DNA of 64,000 nucleotides. It comes from Micromonospora costi. GTDB lineage: Bacteria > Actinomycetota > Actinomycetes > Mycobacteriales > Micromonosporaceae. The position numbers and the translations under genes are program-made. The DNA lies in the NCBI RefSeq assembly GCF_003626655.1, contig NZ_RBAN01000005.1, forward strand, positions 186,001 to 250,000, given 5' to 3'. Below, one piece after another: positions 42,840-51,299 of the stretch. Below the pieces are notes generated by a model. It had not been told where the DNA came from. It did not search any database and worked only from the letters and a program-made list of their open reading frames with translations. How positions within the stretch are numbered: the stretch's first letter is position 1; the number at the start of each line of letters is the position of its first letter.

Positions 42840-44758
42840 GCCGCGACCTCCACCCGCGTCGCGGGCCTCGCGGGCGGTGCCGGCCCCCGCCGGCGTCGCC
42901 GTAGGCTGCCGCCGAACGCCAGCAGCCCGCCGGCCGCCATCAGCGCGCCGCCGCACCAGAGCACGCCGACCAGCGGGTTCACCGCCAGCCGGACGGTCGC
43001 CGAGCCGCCGTCGGCGGCGACCGCGAGCAGGGTGAGGTACGTGTCGCGCCACGGGCCGGTGTCGATGCGGGGAACGGTCACGGCGGTGTCCCGGGCGGGG
43101 TCGTACCAGAGGCCGGGCGTCACCGTCCGGGACGTCCCGTCACCGGTCACGGCCAGCCGGGCGCGCACCACCATCCGCCCGCCGGTGGTCGACCGGTCCA
43201 CGCTGACCAGCCGGGCGGACACGTCGGCCACCCGTAGCGTCTCCCCGACCCGCACGGTCCGCTCGGTCACCTGCCCGTACGCTGAGGAGCCGGCGACCCC
43301 GACCGCGACGAGGGCCAGACCGGCGTGGGCGAGCACGGCGGCGAGCCGGACGGCGCGGAGCCGCCGGCGCGGCGCCGACCCCAGTTCTGCCGCGAGACCG
43401 GTCAGGGTGAAGGCCGCCGCGCCGAACGCGGTCAGCGCCGGCAACCCGGGCCGGCTGGACAGGCCCACCGCCGCCACCGTCGCGAGGGCCGCCGCCGCGG
43501 GCACGAGCAGGCGCCGCACCCCCGCCCGGTCGCCGGCCCGGCGCAGGGCCGGCGCCACCCCGGCGAGCAGGAGCACGGCGACCGCGAGCGGTACCGCGGT
43601 CCGGTGGTAGTAACCGGGGCCGACGCTCACCCGCTCGCCCGTCAACGGCTCGGTGAGCAGCGGTGCGACGGTGCCGATCAGCACCGTCGCGGCGATGGTC
43701 ACCAGCAGGACGCCGTTGACCAGCACGGCGGTGGCGCGGGAGAGCAGCGGGGGAGCGGGCGTCTCCGCCGGCGCCACGTCCCGCCGGCCGGCGAGCAGCG
43801 TCGCGGCCAGGACGGCCAGCAGCACGAGACCGAGCAGCAGCGGCCCGAGCGGGGACTCGGTGAACGCGTGCACGCTGGCGATCGCGCCGGAGCGGGTGAG
43901 GAACGTGCCGAGCAGGACCAGCACGAAGCTGGCGCAGGCGAGGACGGCGTTCCAGCGGGCGTGCCGGGTGCCCCCGACCCGCGCGGTGTGCAGGAACGCG
44001 GTCGCGGTCAGCCAGGGCAGCAGCGAGGCGTTCTCCACCGGGTCCCACACCCAGTAGCCGCCCCAGCCCAGCACCGCGTACGACCACCACGCGCCCAGGC
44101 CGATGCCGGCGGTCAGCGCCGTCCAGGCCGCGAGCGTCCACGGGCGGGCCAGGCGCAGCCACCCTCGCCCCTGGTCGCCGGCCAGCGGTGCGGCCAGCGC
44201 GAGGGCGAACGGCACGACGAGACCGAGATAGCCCGCGTACAGCAGCGGCGGGTGCACCGCCATCGCCGGGTGCTGCTGGAGCAGCGGGTTCGGCCCGGGG
44301 CCGTCGATCGGCACCGGGTGCACGTCCCGGAACGGGTTCGCCGCGAGCGCCGACAGGGCGAAGAAGAACGTCGCCACCACGCTGACGACCGCCATCGCGT
44401 AGGCGTGCAGCCGGGGTGGGTGGCGCCGGCGGGCCAGCAGCGCCGCGTACCCGCAGAGCACCAGCGACCACAGCAGCAGCGACCCGTCGAGGGCGGACCA
44501 GAGGCTGGTCACGGTGTCGGGCACGGAGACGTGCCGGCCGCCGTTCTCGGCCACGTAGCGGACGCTGAAGTCGTGCCGCAGCAGGGCGGTCTCCAGCACC
44601 GCGCACGCCGCGGCGGCGGCCAGCACCGTCAGCGTGGTGGCCGCCCGGGCGGGCCGGGCGGGCGCGGCCAGCAGCGCCACCCGCAGCCAGAGCAGCGCGG
44701 CGAGCGTGGCGCCGAGCAGACCGGCCGCCAGGGTGGCGGTGCCCAGGTCACCCAGCAT
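42836..44758 (-). CDS. ccmF: CcmF-type cytochrome c heme lyase subunit
   Basis: A 640-residue polytopic membrane protein of normal CcmF length. The heme-handling WWD segment reads GWGGYWVWDPVENASLLPWL. Flanking histidines appear in QQHPAMAVHPPLLYAGYLG and FLHTARVGG, and GTFLTRSGAIASVHAF matches the conserved core. The ATG at 44758 overlaps the end of ccmE by 11 bp. In System I it transfers heme from CcmE to apocytochrome c with CcmH. Confidence 0.95.
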   Translation of the reverse strand: MLGDLGTATLAAGLLGATLAALLWLRVALLAAPARPARAATTLTVLAAAAACAVLETALLRHDFSVRYVAENGGRHVSVPDTVTSLWSALDGSLLLWSLVLCGYAALLARRRHPPRLHAYAMAVVSVVATFFFALSALAANPFRDVHPVPIDGPGPNPLLQQHPAMAVHPPLLYAGYLGLVVPFALALAAPLAGDQGRGWLRLARPWTLAAWTALTAGIGLGAWWSYAVLGWGGYWVWDPVENASLLPWLTATAFLHTARVGGTRHARWNAVLACASFVLVLLGTFLTRSGAIASVHAFTESPLGPLLLGLVLLAVLAATLLAGRRDVAPAETPAPPLLSRATAVLVNGVLLVTIAATVLIGTVAPLLTEPLTGERVSVGPGYYHRTAVPLAVAVLLLAGVAPALRRAGDRAGVRRLLVPAAAALATVAAVGLSSRPGLPALTAFGAAAFTLTGLAAELGSAPRRRLRAVRLAAVLAHAGLALVAVGVAGSSAYGQVTERTVRVGETLRVADVSARLVSVDRSTTGGRMVVRARLAVTGDGTSRTVTPGLWYDPARDTAVTVPRIDTGPWRDTYLTLLAVAADGGSATVRLAVNPLVGVLWCGGALMAAGGLLAFGGSLRRRRRGPAPPARPATRVEVAA

Positions 44759-45143
44759 CCGGTGGCTCCGTGGGGCCGTACTCGTTGCCGTGCCGGACCA
44801 CCAGATGGTCGGCGCGGAACACTCCGTCGGCGGCCAGGCTGCCCTCGACGACCGCGCCCTCGCCCTCACGGAACGTCTCGGGTGGTACGCCGCGCTGCCG
44901 CACCAGGATCTCGTGTCCCGCCTCGGCGAGTCGGAACACCACGAGGTCACCCTCGCGGCGCACCGAGCCGGGTACGACCTCGCCCCCGACCCGGACCCGT
45001 TCCCGCGCCGCGCCCGGGTCGGCCAGCACCTCTCCCGGCGTCCGGTAGTAGGTGAGGGTGCCGCGCAGGGCCCCGGCCACCAGCAGGCCGCCGGCCGCGA
45101 GCAGCACGGCGACCAGGGCGAGCCGGGCGGGACGCCGGATCAT
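44748..45143 (-). CDS. ccmE: CcmE heme chaperone
   Basis: A 131-residue protein with one N-terminal membrane helix and a small beta-barrel domain. The C-terminal RADHLVVRHGNEYGP keeps the HxxxY heme-attachment motif with the usual histidine rather than the Cys variant seen in some prokaryotes. It carries heme from the CcmC complex to CcmF. Its ATG overlaps the ccmC stop (ATGA). Confidence 0.93.
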   Translation of the reverse strand: MIRRPARLALVAVLLAAGGLLVAGALRGTLTYYRTPGEVLADPGAARERVRVGGEVVPGSVRREGDLVVFRLAEAGHEILVRQRGVPPETFREGEGAVVEGSLAADGVFRADHLVVRHGNEYGPTEPPDAG

Positions 45144-45898
45144 CCGACGCCGGCCGCGGTGCGGCGGGCCCGTTCCGTGGGCGCGGCCGTGTGCCGGCGC
45201 TCCAGCCGGACCACCCGGTGCAGCAGGACGCAGAGCGCCGCGACGCTCACGGCCGCCGCCGCGAGCAGCAGCGCGAGGCCCATCCGGGGGTCGATGGGCG
45301 GACGCTCCGGGGCCAGCATCGTGGCCTGCTGGTGCAGCGAGCGCCACCAGACGACGGAGAAGTGCACCACCGGGACCAGCAGGAAGCCGGCCACGCCGAC
45401 CACCGCGGCGGGCCGGGCCACCGCCCGGTCCGCGCCGTCGCGGGCGCCGGTCCGCTCGGACACCGCCCGCCGAAGCGCCAGATACCCGGTGTACGTGAGC
45501 AGCAGCAGCGCGGTGCTGACGAGCCGGGGGTCCCAGGCCCACCAGGTGCCCCAGACCAGGTGCCCCCAGTAGGCGCCGGTGGCGATCGCGACCGCGGTGA
45601 GGATCACGCCGATCTCGGCGCCGGCCCGCGCGAAGCGGTCCCAGCGCAGGTCGCCGCCGACCAGGTACGCCACGCTGGAGGCGAGCACGACGGCGAACGC
45701 GAGGTAGGCCACCCAGGCGGCCGGCACGTGCACGTACATGATGCGTTGCGCCGGGCCCTGCGCCGCGTCGGGCGGTGCCAGGAGGCCGCCGGCGAGGGCG
45801 GCCGCGCCGGTCAGACCGCCGGCCGTCCAGGCGATCGTCCGCCGGCCGGCCGCTCCGGCCCGGGTGTCGGCGGCAAGGTCCACGGTGGTCGTTCGCAT
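45140..45898 (-). CDS. ccmC: CcmC heme exporter/handling subunit
   Basis: A 252-residue membrane protein with six helices. The WWD heme-binding motif is GTWWAWDPRLVS; flanking histidines lie in YVHVPAAWVAYL and VVHFSVVWWRSLHQ. AGGGAGATC precedes the ATG. It loads heme on CcmE. It heads the ccmC-E-F-G-H operon, transcribed away from the oxidase genes. The CcmA/CcmB ABC parts that normally release holo-CcmE are not in the window. Confidence 0.93.
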   Translation of the reverse strand: MRTTTVDLAADTRAGAAGRRTIAWTAGGLTGAAALAGGLLAPPDAAQGPAQRIMYVHVPAAWVAYLAFAVVLASSVAYLVGGDLRWDRFARAGAEIGVILTAVAIATGAYWGHLVWGTWWAWDPRLVSTALLLLTYTGYLALRRAVSERTGARDGADRAVARPAAVVGVAGFLLVPVVHFSVVWWRSLHQQATMLAPERPPIDPRMGLALLLAAAAVSVAALCVLLHRVVRLERRHTAAPTERARRTAAGVG

Positions 45899-46029
45899 GA
45901 TCTCCCTGTCCGCGCGGGCACGCGCTTCCCCCGGCAGTCCCTGAGTGCCGACTCTATTCCGGACAAATGCTTCCGATAGTCCATTCGCGCAGATAAGGGG
46001 TAAGAGGGCCGCCGCGGGCTCTAGGGTCG

Positions 46030-47067
46030 GTGCCGGTGAACGAGACACGCGACCCTGCGTACGCGCGGCGACGCCGGCCCGTCCGGCACGCCGTCGCGGC
46101 GGCGACCCTTGCCGGGGCGCTGCCGCTCGCCGCCTGCGCGGGCGACTCGCCGTCGGCGCTGAATCCCGCGGGCGCCGGCGCCATCCGCATCGCCGGCCTG
46201 TGGTGGGTCCTCTTCTGGATCTCCATGGCCGTCTTCGCCGAGGTCATGGCGCTGCTGGTCTGGGCGCTGGTGTTCCGGCGGCGGCACGACACGCGGGTGC
46301 GGCACGGCCAACCGCTGCGGTTCGTCGCGGTCGCGGGCGCCGGCGTGCCGCTCGTGATCCTCGTGGTGGTCTACGCCCTCGGGCTACGCGACCTGGCCGC
46401 GCTCGGCGCCGCCCCCGGGCGGGACGCTCCCACCGTCGAGGTCACCGGCCACAAGTGGTGGTGGGAGGTACGGGTCCCCGGCGTGGACGGCGCCACCGCG
46501 AACGAACTGCACATCCCGGTGGGGGAGCGGGTGCGGGTGCGGCTGCGCACCGCGGACGTGCTGCACAGCTTCTGGGTCCCGCAGCTGATGCCCAAGACCG
46601 ACCTGATCGCCGGCGAGGTACGCGAGACCTGGCTGCACGCCGAGCGGCCGGGCCGCTACCGCGGCCAGTGCGCGGAGTACTGCGGCACCCAGCACGCCCA
46701 CATGGCGTTCCAGGTGGTCGCCGAGCCGCGCCCGCAGTTCGAGGCGTGGCTCGCCCGCCTCGGGTCCCCGGCCCGCCAGCCGCAGACCGACGCCGAGCGG
46801 CGCGGGCAGCAGGCGTTCGTCCAGGGCACCTGCGCCGGCTGCCATGCGATCCGCGGCACCGGTGCCGACGCCCGGGTCGGACCCGACCTGTCCGACGTCG
46901 GTTCACGGTGGAGCATCGGCGCGGGCGCCGTCCCGAACGACGCCGGGCACCTGGGCGGCTGGATCGCGAACCCGCAGACCGTCAAGCCGGGCAGTTACAT
47001 GCCGCCGCAGCCGGTCGACGCGGAACGGCTGCCCGATCTCATCGCCTATCTCCGGTCGCTGACGTAG
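46030..47067 (+). CDS. ctaC: caa3-type cytochrome c oxidase subunit II with fused cytochrome c
   Basis: A 345-residue lipoprotein-like subunit (signal ending PLAAC). GTG 46030 is used; a GTG two codons on is an alternative. Two membrane helices (about 52-78 and 95-115) precede the CuA domain, where CAEYCGTQHAHM gives the copper ligands. A class I cytochrome c domain follows with heme motif CAGCH and axial Met in GSYMPP. The fused cytochrome marks the caa3 subtype. It is divergent from ccmC across 131 bp, a natural place for shared regulation. Confidence 0.94.
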   Translation: MPVNETRDPAYARRRRPVRHAVAAATLAGALPLAACAGDSPSALNPAGAGAIRIAGLWWVLFWISMAVFAEVMALLVWALVFRRRHDTRVRHGQPLRFVAVAGAGVPLVILVVVYALGLRDLAALGAAPGRDAPTVEVTGHKWWWEVRVPGVDGATANELHIPVGERVRVRLRTADVLHSFWVPQLMPKTDLIAGEVRETWLHAERPGRYRGQCAEYCGTQHAHMAFQVVAEPRPQFEAWLARLGSPARQPQTDAERRGQQAFVQGTCAGCHAIRGTGADARVGPDLSDVGSRWSIGAGAVPNDAGHLGGWIANPQTVKPGSYMPPQPVDAERLPDLIAYLRSLT

Positions 47068-47085
47068 CGCGGGGGGAGGAGGGAC

Positions 47086-49014
47086 GTGTCCACGACGACC
47101 GCGCCGGCACCCGGTGCCAGCCAGGAGGACCTGGCCCGGCTCGACGAGCACTGGGGGGAACGGCCCTCGATCCGCTCGTGGTTCAGCACCGTCGACCACA
47201 AGCGGATCGGCCGCCGCTACCTGGTGACCGCCTCCCTGTTCTTCGTCCTGGCCGGGATCAGCGCCCTGGCCATGCGCACCCAGCTCGCCCGGCCCGAGTC
47301 GAACCTGCTCTCCCCGCAGGAGTACAACCAGCTGTTCACCATGCACGGCACGGCGATGATCTTCCTGTTCTCCACCCCGATGCTGTTCGGCTTCGGCAAC
47401 TACCTGGTCCCGCTGATGATCGGCTCGCGGGACATGGCATTCCCCAAGCTGAACGCCCTCGGCTACTGGGTCTTCCTCTTCGCGGGGCTGTTCATGTGGG
47501 CCAGCCTGCCCTTCGGCGCGGCACCCAACGCCGGGTGGTTCGCCTACGTGCCGTTGACCGATGACGTGAACACTCCCGGGCTGCACATGGACGTCTACGC
47601 CCTGGGGCTGCTGTTCCTCGGCATCGCCACCACCGCCGGCTCCATCAACTTCATTGTCACCGCCCTCAAGCTGCGCGCGCCCGGCATGTCGCTCAACCGC
47701 GTCCCGCTGTTCGTCTGGGCGATCGTCGTGACGGCCTTCATGGTGATCTTCGCCCTGCCCGCGCTGAACCTCGACAACGCGATGCTGTTCCTCGACCGCC
47801 GGTTCGACACCCACTTCTTCGACCCGGACGCCGCCGGCAACGTTCTGCTCTGGCAGCACCTCTTCTGGATCTTCGGCCACCCGGACGTCTACATCATCGT
47901 CATGCCGGCGCTCGGCATCGTCTCGGCGGTGCTGCCCGCCTTCACCCGCCGCGGCGTGGTCGGCTACGTCCTCGTCGTGCTCGCCATCGTCTCCATCGCG
48001 ATCATCTCCTTCGGCGTCTGGGTGCACCACATGTTCGCCACGGGGTTGCCGCACCTCTCCTACAGCTTCTTCAGCGCCGCCAGCACCGTGATCACGATCC
48101 CCTCCGGAATCCAGATCTTCGCCTGGCTGGCCACCATGGTCCTCGGCCGGCTGGTCGTCCGGGTGCCGCTGCTGTTCCTCATCGGGTTCATCGTGACCTT
48201 CGTGCTCGGCGGGTTCACCGGCGCCATGTTCGCGCTGACCGCGTTCGACCAGCAGGTCACCGACTCGTACTTCGTGGTCGCGCACTTCCACTACGTGCTC
48301 ATCGGCGGGGCCGTCTTCCCGATCCTCGCCGCCATCTACTACTGGCTGCCGAAGATCACCGGGCGGATGTACCACGAGGGGCTCGGCCGGTGGGCGTTCG
48401 CCCTGGTCTTCACCGGCATGCAGGTCACCTTCTTCCCCATGCACCTCTACGGGCTGTTCGGCATGCCGCGGCGCGTCTACACCTACCGGAGCGAACCGGG
48501 GTGGGACGTCTGGAACCTCGTGAGCACCATCGGGTCGTACGTCCTCGCGGCCGGCCTCCTGCTCGTGCTGATCGGGGTGGTCCACGCGATCCGGCGCGGC
48601 CGGCCGGCGCCGCCCGACCCATGGGGCGGCGACACCCTGGAGTGGGCCACCGACTCACCGCCGAAGCCGTACAACTTTCCCGTCCTGCCGCAGGTGCACA
48701 GCCTGCACCCCACCTGGGACGAGGCGAGCCGCGCCTCGATGGGCGACGACGCCACGGCCGACCGGACCCTCACCGACGGGCGTCGCACGCTGCTGACCAG
48801 CGAGCTCGACGGCCGGCGGGAACGCGTGGTGGAGATGCCGGAGGCGTCGCTGCAACCGCTGCTGCTCGCCCTGGCCCTGCTGGTCTTCTTCACGGCCCTG
48901 CTGTTCGCCTGGTACCCGGTCGCGTTGGCGGCGCTGCTGGCGGGCGCCGTGACGATCGCCGTGTGGCTCTGGCCGCCGCGCCGTCCCGAGGAAGAGCTGG
49001 GGGTGGTGTCGTGA
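47086..49014 (+). CDS. ctaD: caa3-type cytochrome c oxidase subunit I
   Basis: A 642-residue heme-copper oxidase core; GGGGGGAGGAGGGAC precedes the GTG. Heme and CuB histidines are seen in FTMHGTAMIF, FGHPDVY, VHHMF and VAHFHYVL, and the cross-linked Tyr is in HPDVY. The D-channel entrance is kept (GSRDMAFPKLN). Unusually, the Glu normally in HPEVY is Asp, and the K-channel Lys normally in PTGIK is Gln (PSGIQIF). A C-terminal extension of about 130 residues ends with two helices. It reduces oxygen to water while pumping protons. Confidence 0.95.
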   Translation: MSTTTAPAPGASQEDLARLDEHWGERPSIRSWFSTVDHKRIGRRYLVTASLFFVLAGISALAMRTQLARPESNLLSPQEYNQLFTMHGTAMIFLFSTPMLFGFGNYLVPLMIGSRDMAFPKLNALGYWVFLFAGLFMWASLPFGAAPNAGWFAYVPLTDDVNTPGLHMDVYALGLLFLGIATTAGSINFIVTALKLRAPGMSLNRVPLFVWAIVVTAFMVIFALPALNLDNAMLFLDRRFDTHFFDPDAAGNVLLWQHLFWIFGHPDVYIIVMPALGIVSAVLPAFTRRGVVGYVLVVLAIVSIAIISFGVWVHHMFATGLPHLSYSFFSAASTVITIPSGIQIFAWLATMVLGRLVVRVPLLFLIGFIVTFVLGGFTGAMFALTAFDQQVTDSYFVVAHFHYVLIGGAVFPILAAIYYWLPKITGRMYHEGLGRWAFALVFTGMQVTFFPMHLYGLFGMPRRVYTYRSEPGWDVWNLVSTIGSYVLAAGLLLVLIGVVHAIRRGRPAPPDPWGGDTLEWATDSPPKPYNFPVLPQVHSLHPTWDEASRASMGDDATADRTLTDGRRTLLTSELDGRRERVVEMPEASLQPLLLALALLVFFTALLFAWYPVALAALLAGAVTIAVWLWPPRRPEEELGVVS

Positions 49015-49634
49015 GAGCGCCCGACCTCGCGGCCGCCACCACCACGGAGGCCCTGACCACCGAACTGCCGGTCGGCCGGTCCACCGGGTGGTGGGGGATG
49101 GTCATGTTCGTCGCCACCGAGGCGACGCTCTTCTCCTGCCTGCTCGGCAGCTACTTCTACCTGCGTTTCCAGCACGGCGGCGAATGGCCGCCCGGCGGCA
49201 TCGAGCAGCCCAAGCTGCTGCGCCCGCTGGTGATGACCGCGATCCTGCTGCCCAGCAGCCTGCCCATGATCTGGGCGGAACGCGGCATCCGCCGCGGCCG
49301 ACGGTGGCGGCTGCGGATCGGCCTCGCCGCGACCCTGCTGCTCGGGGCGAGCTTCCTCGCCCTGCAGGGCACCGAGTACGACGAACTGCTCCACGAGTTC
49401 ACCATCACCACCAACGCGTACGGCTCACTGTTCTTCGTCATCACCGGGTTCCACGGCCTGCACGTGCTCGTCGGGCTCGCCATGGTGAGCTGGCTGCTCG
49501 CGGCGTCCCTGCGCGGCGGCAGTTTCGGCGCGCGCCGCCACGACCGGGTGCGCAACGCCGCCATCTACTGGCACTTCGTCGACCTGGTGTGGGCGGCCAT
49601 CCTGTTCACCATCTACCTCTCCCCGAGGCTGTGA
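49011..49634 (+). CDS. ctaE: Cytochrome c oxidase subunit III
   Basis: A 207-residue membrane protein with five helices, the short form typical of Gram-positive oxidases. GWWGMVMFVATEATLFSCLLG and FFVITGFHGLHVLVGLAM are family signatures, ending in YWHFVDLVWAAIL. GTG 49011 overlaps the ctaD stop (GTGA). Confidence 0.95.
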   Translation: MRAPDLAAATTTEALTTELPVGRSTGWWGMVMFVATEATLFSCLLGSYFYLRFQHGGEWPPGGIEQPKLLRPLVMTAILLPSSLPMIWAERGIRRGRRWRLRIGLAATLLLGASFLALQGTEYDELLHEFTITTNAYGSLFFVITGFHGLHVLVGLAMVSWLLAASLRGGSFGARRHDRVRNAAIYWHFVDLVWAAILFTIYLSPRL

Positions 49635-49635
49635 C

Positions 49636-50037
49636 ATGAGCGCCCAGCCCGGCCCCCGTACCCGCCTCGCCGGCGGGCTGCTGCTCTGGTACGCGGTCCT
49701 CGGCGGCGCGATCGCCTGGGCCGTCCACCTGTTCGTCGCCTGGGGCGTGGACGAGCTGACCTGCGCCGGCGGCTCGGACCGCATCGGGGCGGTGCCCCTG
49801 CGTCTGGTCGTGGCGCTCGCCGTCGTCCTGCCCGCGCTGGCCACCGCCGGCGCGCTGCTCGCCGCCGCGTTCGCCTGGCGACGGACCGCCCGGACCAGGC
49901 CGGACGGTATCGCGGAGGGAGCCCTCGGCCGCACCCGGCTGCTGGCCCTGGTCGGGCTCTGGTCGAACGTGCTGTTCCTGACCATCATCGTGCTGGGCGG
50001 CGTCGCCCTGCTGGTGTTCCCGCCATGCCAGCGGTGA
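49636..50037 (+). CDS. Small membrane protein of the oxidase cluster
   Basis: A 133-residue protein with three hydrophobic helices (about 12-35, 53-78 and 103-128). A short outer loop has one cysteine (DELTCAGG), and another Cys lies at the C-terminus (FPPCQR). It begins one base after ctaE, and its end overlaps the next gene by 13 bp. Position suggests an accessory or assembly subunit like subunit IV; no family is recognised. Confidence 0.75.
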   Translation: MSAQPGPRTRLAGGLLLWYAVLGGAIAWAVHLFVAWGVDELTCAGGSDRIGAVPLRLVVALAVVLPALATAGALLAAAFAWRRTARTRPDGIAEGALGRTRLLALVGLWSNVLFLTIIVLGGVALLVFPPCQR

Positions 50038-50918
50038 CCCGGGCCGCCGACGCGGGCGGGTCCGTCGAGGCGGGGCTGCTCACGATCCTGCTCGCCCTGA
50101 CCGTGGCCCTCCTCGCCGCGGGCTACGGGCGCGGCGTGCACGAGCTGTGGGCCCGCCGCGGGGCCGGCGCGGTCCTGCCGGGCTGGCGGGTCGCCGCGTT
50201 CGGCACCGGAGTGCTGGTCGTCCTCGCCGCCGACGCCGGGCCGCTGGCCGCGACGGCTCAGCGGTCCTTCGCCGGCCACATGACCCAGCACATGGTCCTG
50301 CTGCTGGTGGCCGGTCCGCTGCTCGCGGCCGGCGCGGCGGGCTTGCCGCTCAGCCTCGCCTGCCCGGTGCGGCTGCGGCGACGGCTGGCCCGGCTCCGGT
50401 CGGCTCCCGCGACCCGTGCCCTGCGCCGGCCGGCGACCACCGCCCTGCTGGCCGGCGCCGCGCAGACGCTGGTGCTGTGGGTGTGGCACCTGCCGGCGCC
50501 CTACGTGGTGGCCCTCGAACGGCCGGCCGTGCACGCGCTGGAGCACGCCTGCTTCGTCGCCGGGTCGTGGCTGCTGTGGGCGCCGGTGCTCGGCGCGTCC
50601 CGGCATCGGCTGCCCGCCCCCGCCGCCGTGCTGCTGCTGGCCGCGACGATGCTGCCGGCCTCCGCGCTGGGCGCCGTGCTCACCTTCGCGCCGCAGCCGA
50701 TCTACCCGTCCGGTGTGCTCGGGCCCGACCCGCTCGCCGACCAGCAGCTCGCGGGCCTGCTGATGTGGGCGCCCATGGACGTGGCCGTCCTGGCCGCGAC
50801 GCTGACCGTGTTCCTGCGCTGGCTGCTGCACCTGCAACGGCGGCAGCCGGAGACGGTGGGGCTGCCCCGACCGGCCGTACCGGCGCCCGAGGGCCGGACC
50901 GAGGGAGCGTGGCGATGA
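50025..50918 (+). CDS. ctaG: CtaG-like caa3 oxidase assembly protein
   Basis: A 297-residue membrane protein with about seven helices. Histidine segments SFAGHMTQHMVLLLVAGPL, LWVWHLPAPY and HALEHACFVAGSWLLW fit the caa3 CtaG family, thought to deliver copper to CuB of subunit I. It lies inside the oxidase operon, unlike the homolog at 34802. It ends in an ATGA overlap with the cytochrome gene. Confidence 0.9.
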   Translation: MPAVTRAADAGGSVEAGLLTILLALTVALLAAGYGRGVHELWARRGAGAVLPGWRVAAFGTGVLVVLAADAGPLAATAQRSFAGHMTQHMVLLLVAGPLLAAGAAGLPLSLACPVRLRRRLARLRSAPATRALRRPATTALLAGAAQTLVLWVWHLPAPYVVALERPAVHALEHACFVAGSWLLWAPVLGASRHRLPAPAAVLLLAATMLPASALGAVLTFAPQPIYPSGVLGPDPLADQQLAGLLMWAPMDVAVLAATLTVFLRWLLHLQRRQPETVGLPRPAVPAPEGRTEGAWR

Positions 50919-51295
50919 GGAAACCTCGCTGGCCCGTCCTGCTCCTGCCGGTGGCCGTGCTGGCGGTGGCCTCCTGCGACCGCGCCGACCCACCCCCGCC
51001 GCCGGAGGTCCGCGCCGGCCAACCGGCCCGCGGCGCCGACCTCATCGCGCAGTACGGCTGCGGCTCCTGCCACACCATCCCCGGCATCGACCGCGCCGAC
51101 GGGTTGGTCGGCCCACCGTTGACCCGGTTCGGCGCCCGCTCGTACATCGCGGGGGAGTTGGTGAACAACGCCGACAACCTCCAGCACTGGATCGCCGACC
51201 CGCAGGCCGTCGAGCCGGGTACCGCCATGCCCGACCTCGGCGTCAGCGCGATCGACGCCCAGGACATCGCCGCCTACCTCTACACCCTGGACTGA
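50915..51295 (+). CDS. One-heme lipoprotein cytochrome c
   Basis: A 126-residue exported cytochrome. The lipoprotein signal ends VASC. The heme motif CGSCH is near residue 50 and the axial Met in GTAMPDLG. The size and ADNLQHWIADPQAVEPG pattern resemble the C-terminal cytochrome domain of caa3 subunit II. It could shuttle electrons between the bc complex and the oxidase. Actinobacterial bcc-aa3 chains usually have no separate cytochrome c, so its presence is notable. Confidence 0.9.
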   Translation: MRKPRWPVLLLPVAVLAVASCDRADPPPPPEVRAGQPARGADLIAQYGCGSCHTIPGIDRADGLVGPPLTRFGARSYIAGELVNNADNLQHWIADPQAVEPGTAMPDLGVSAIDAQDIAAYLYTLD

Positions 51296-51299
51296 CGTC

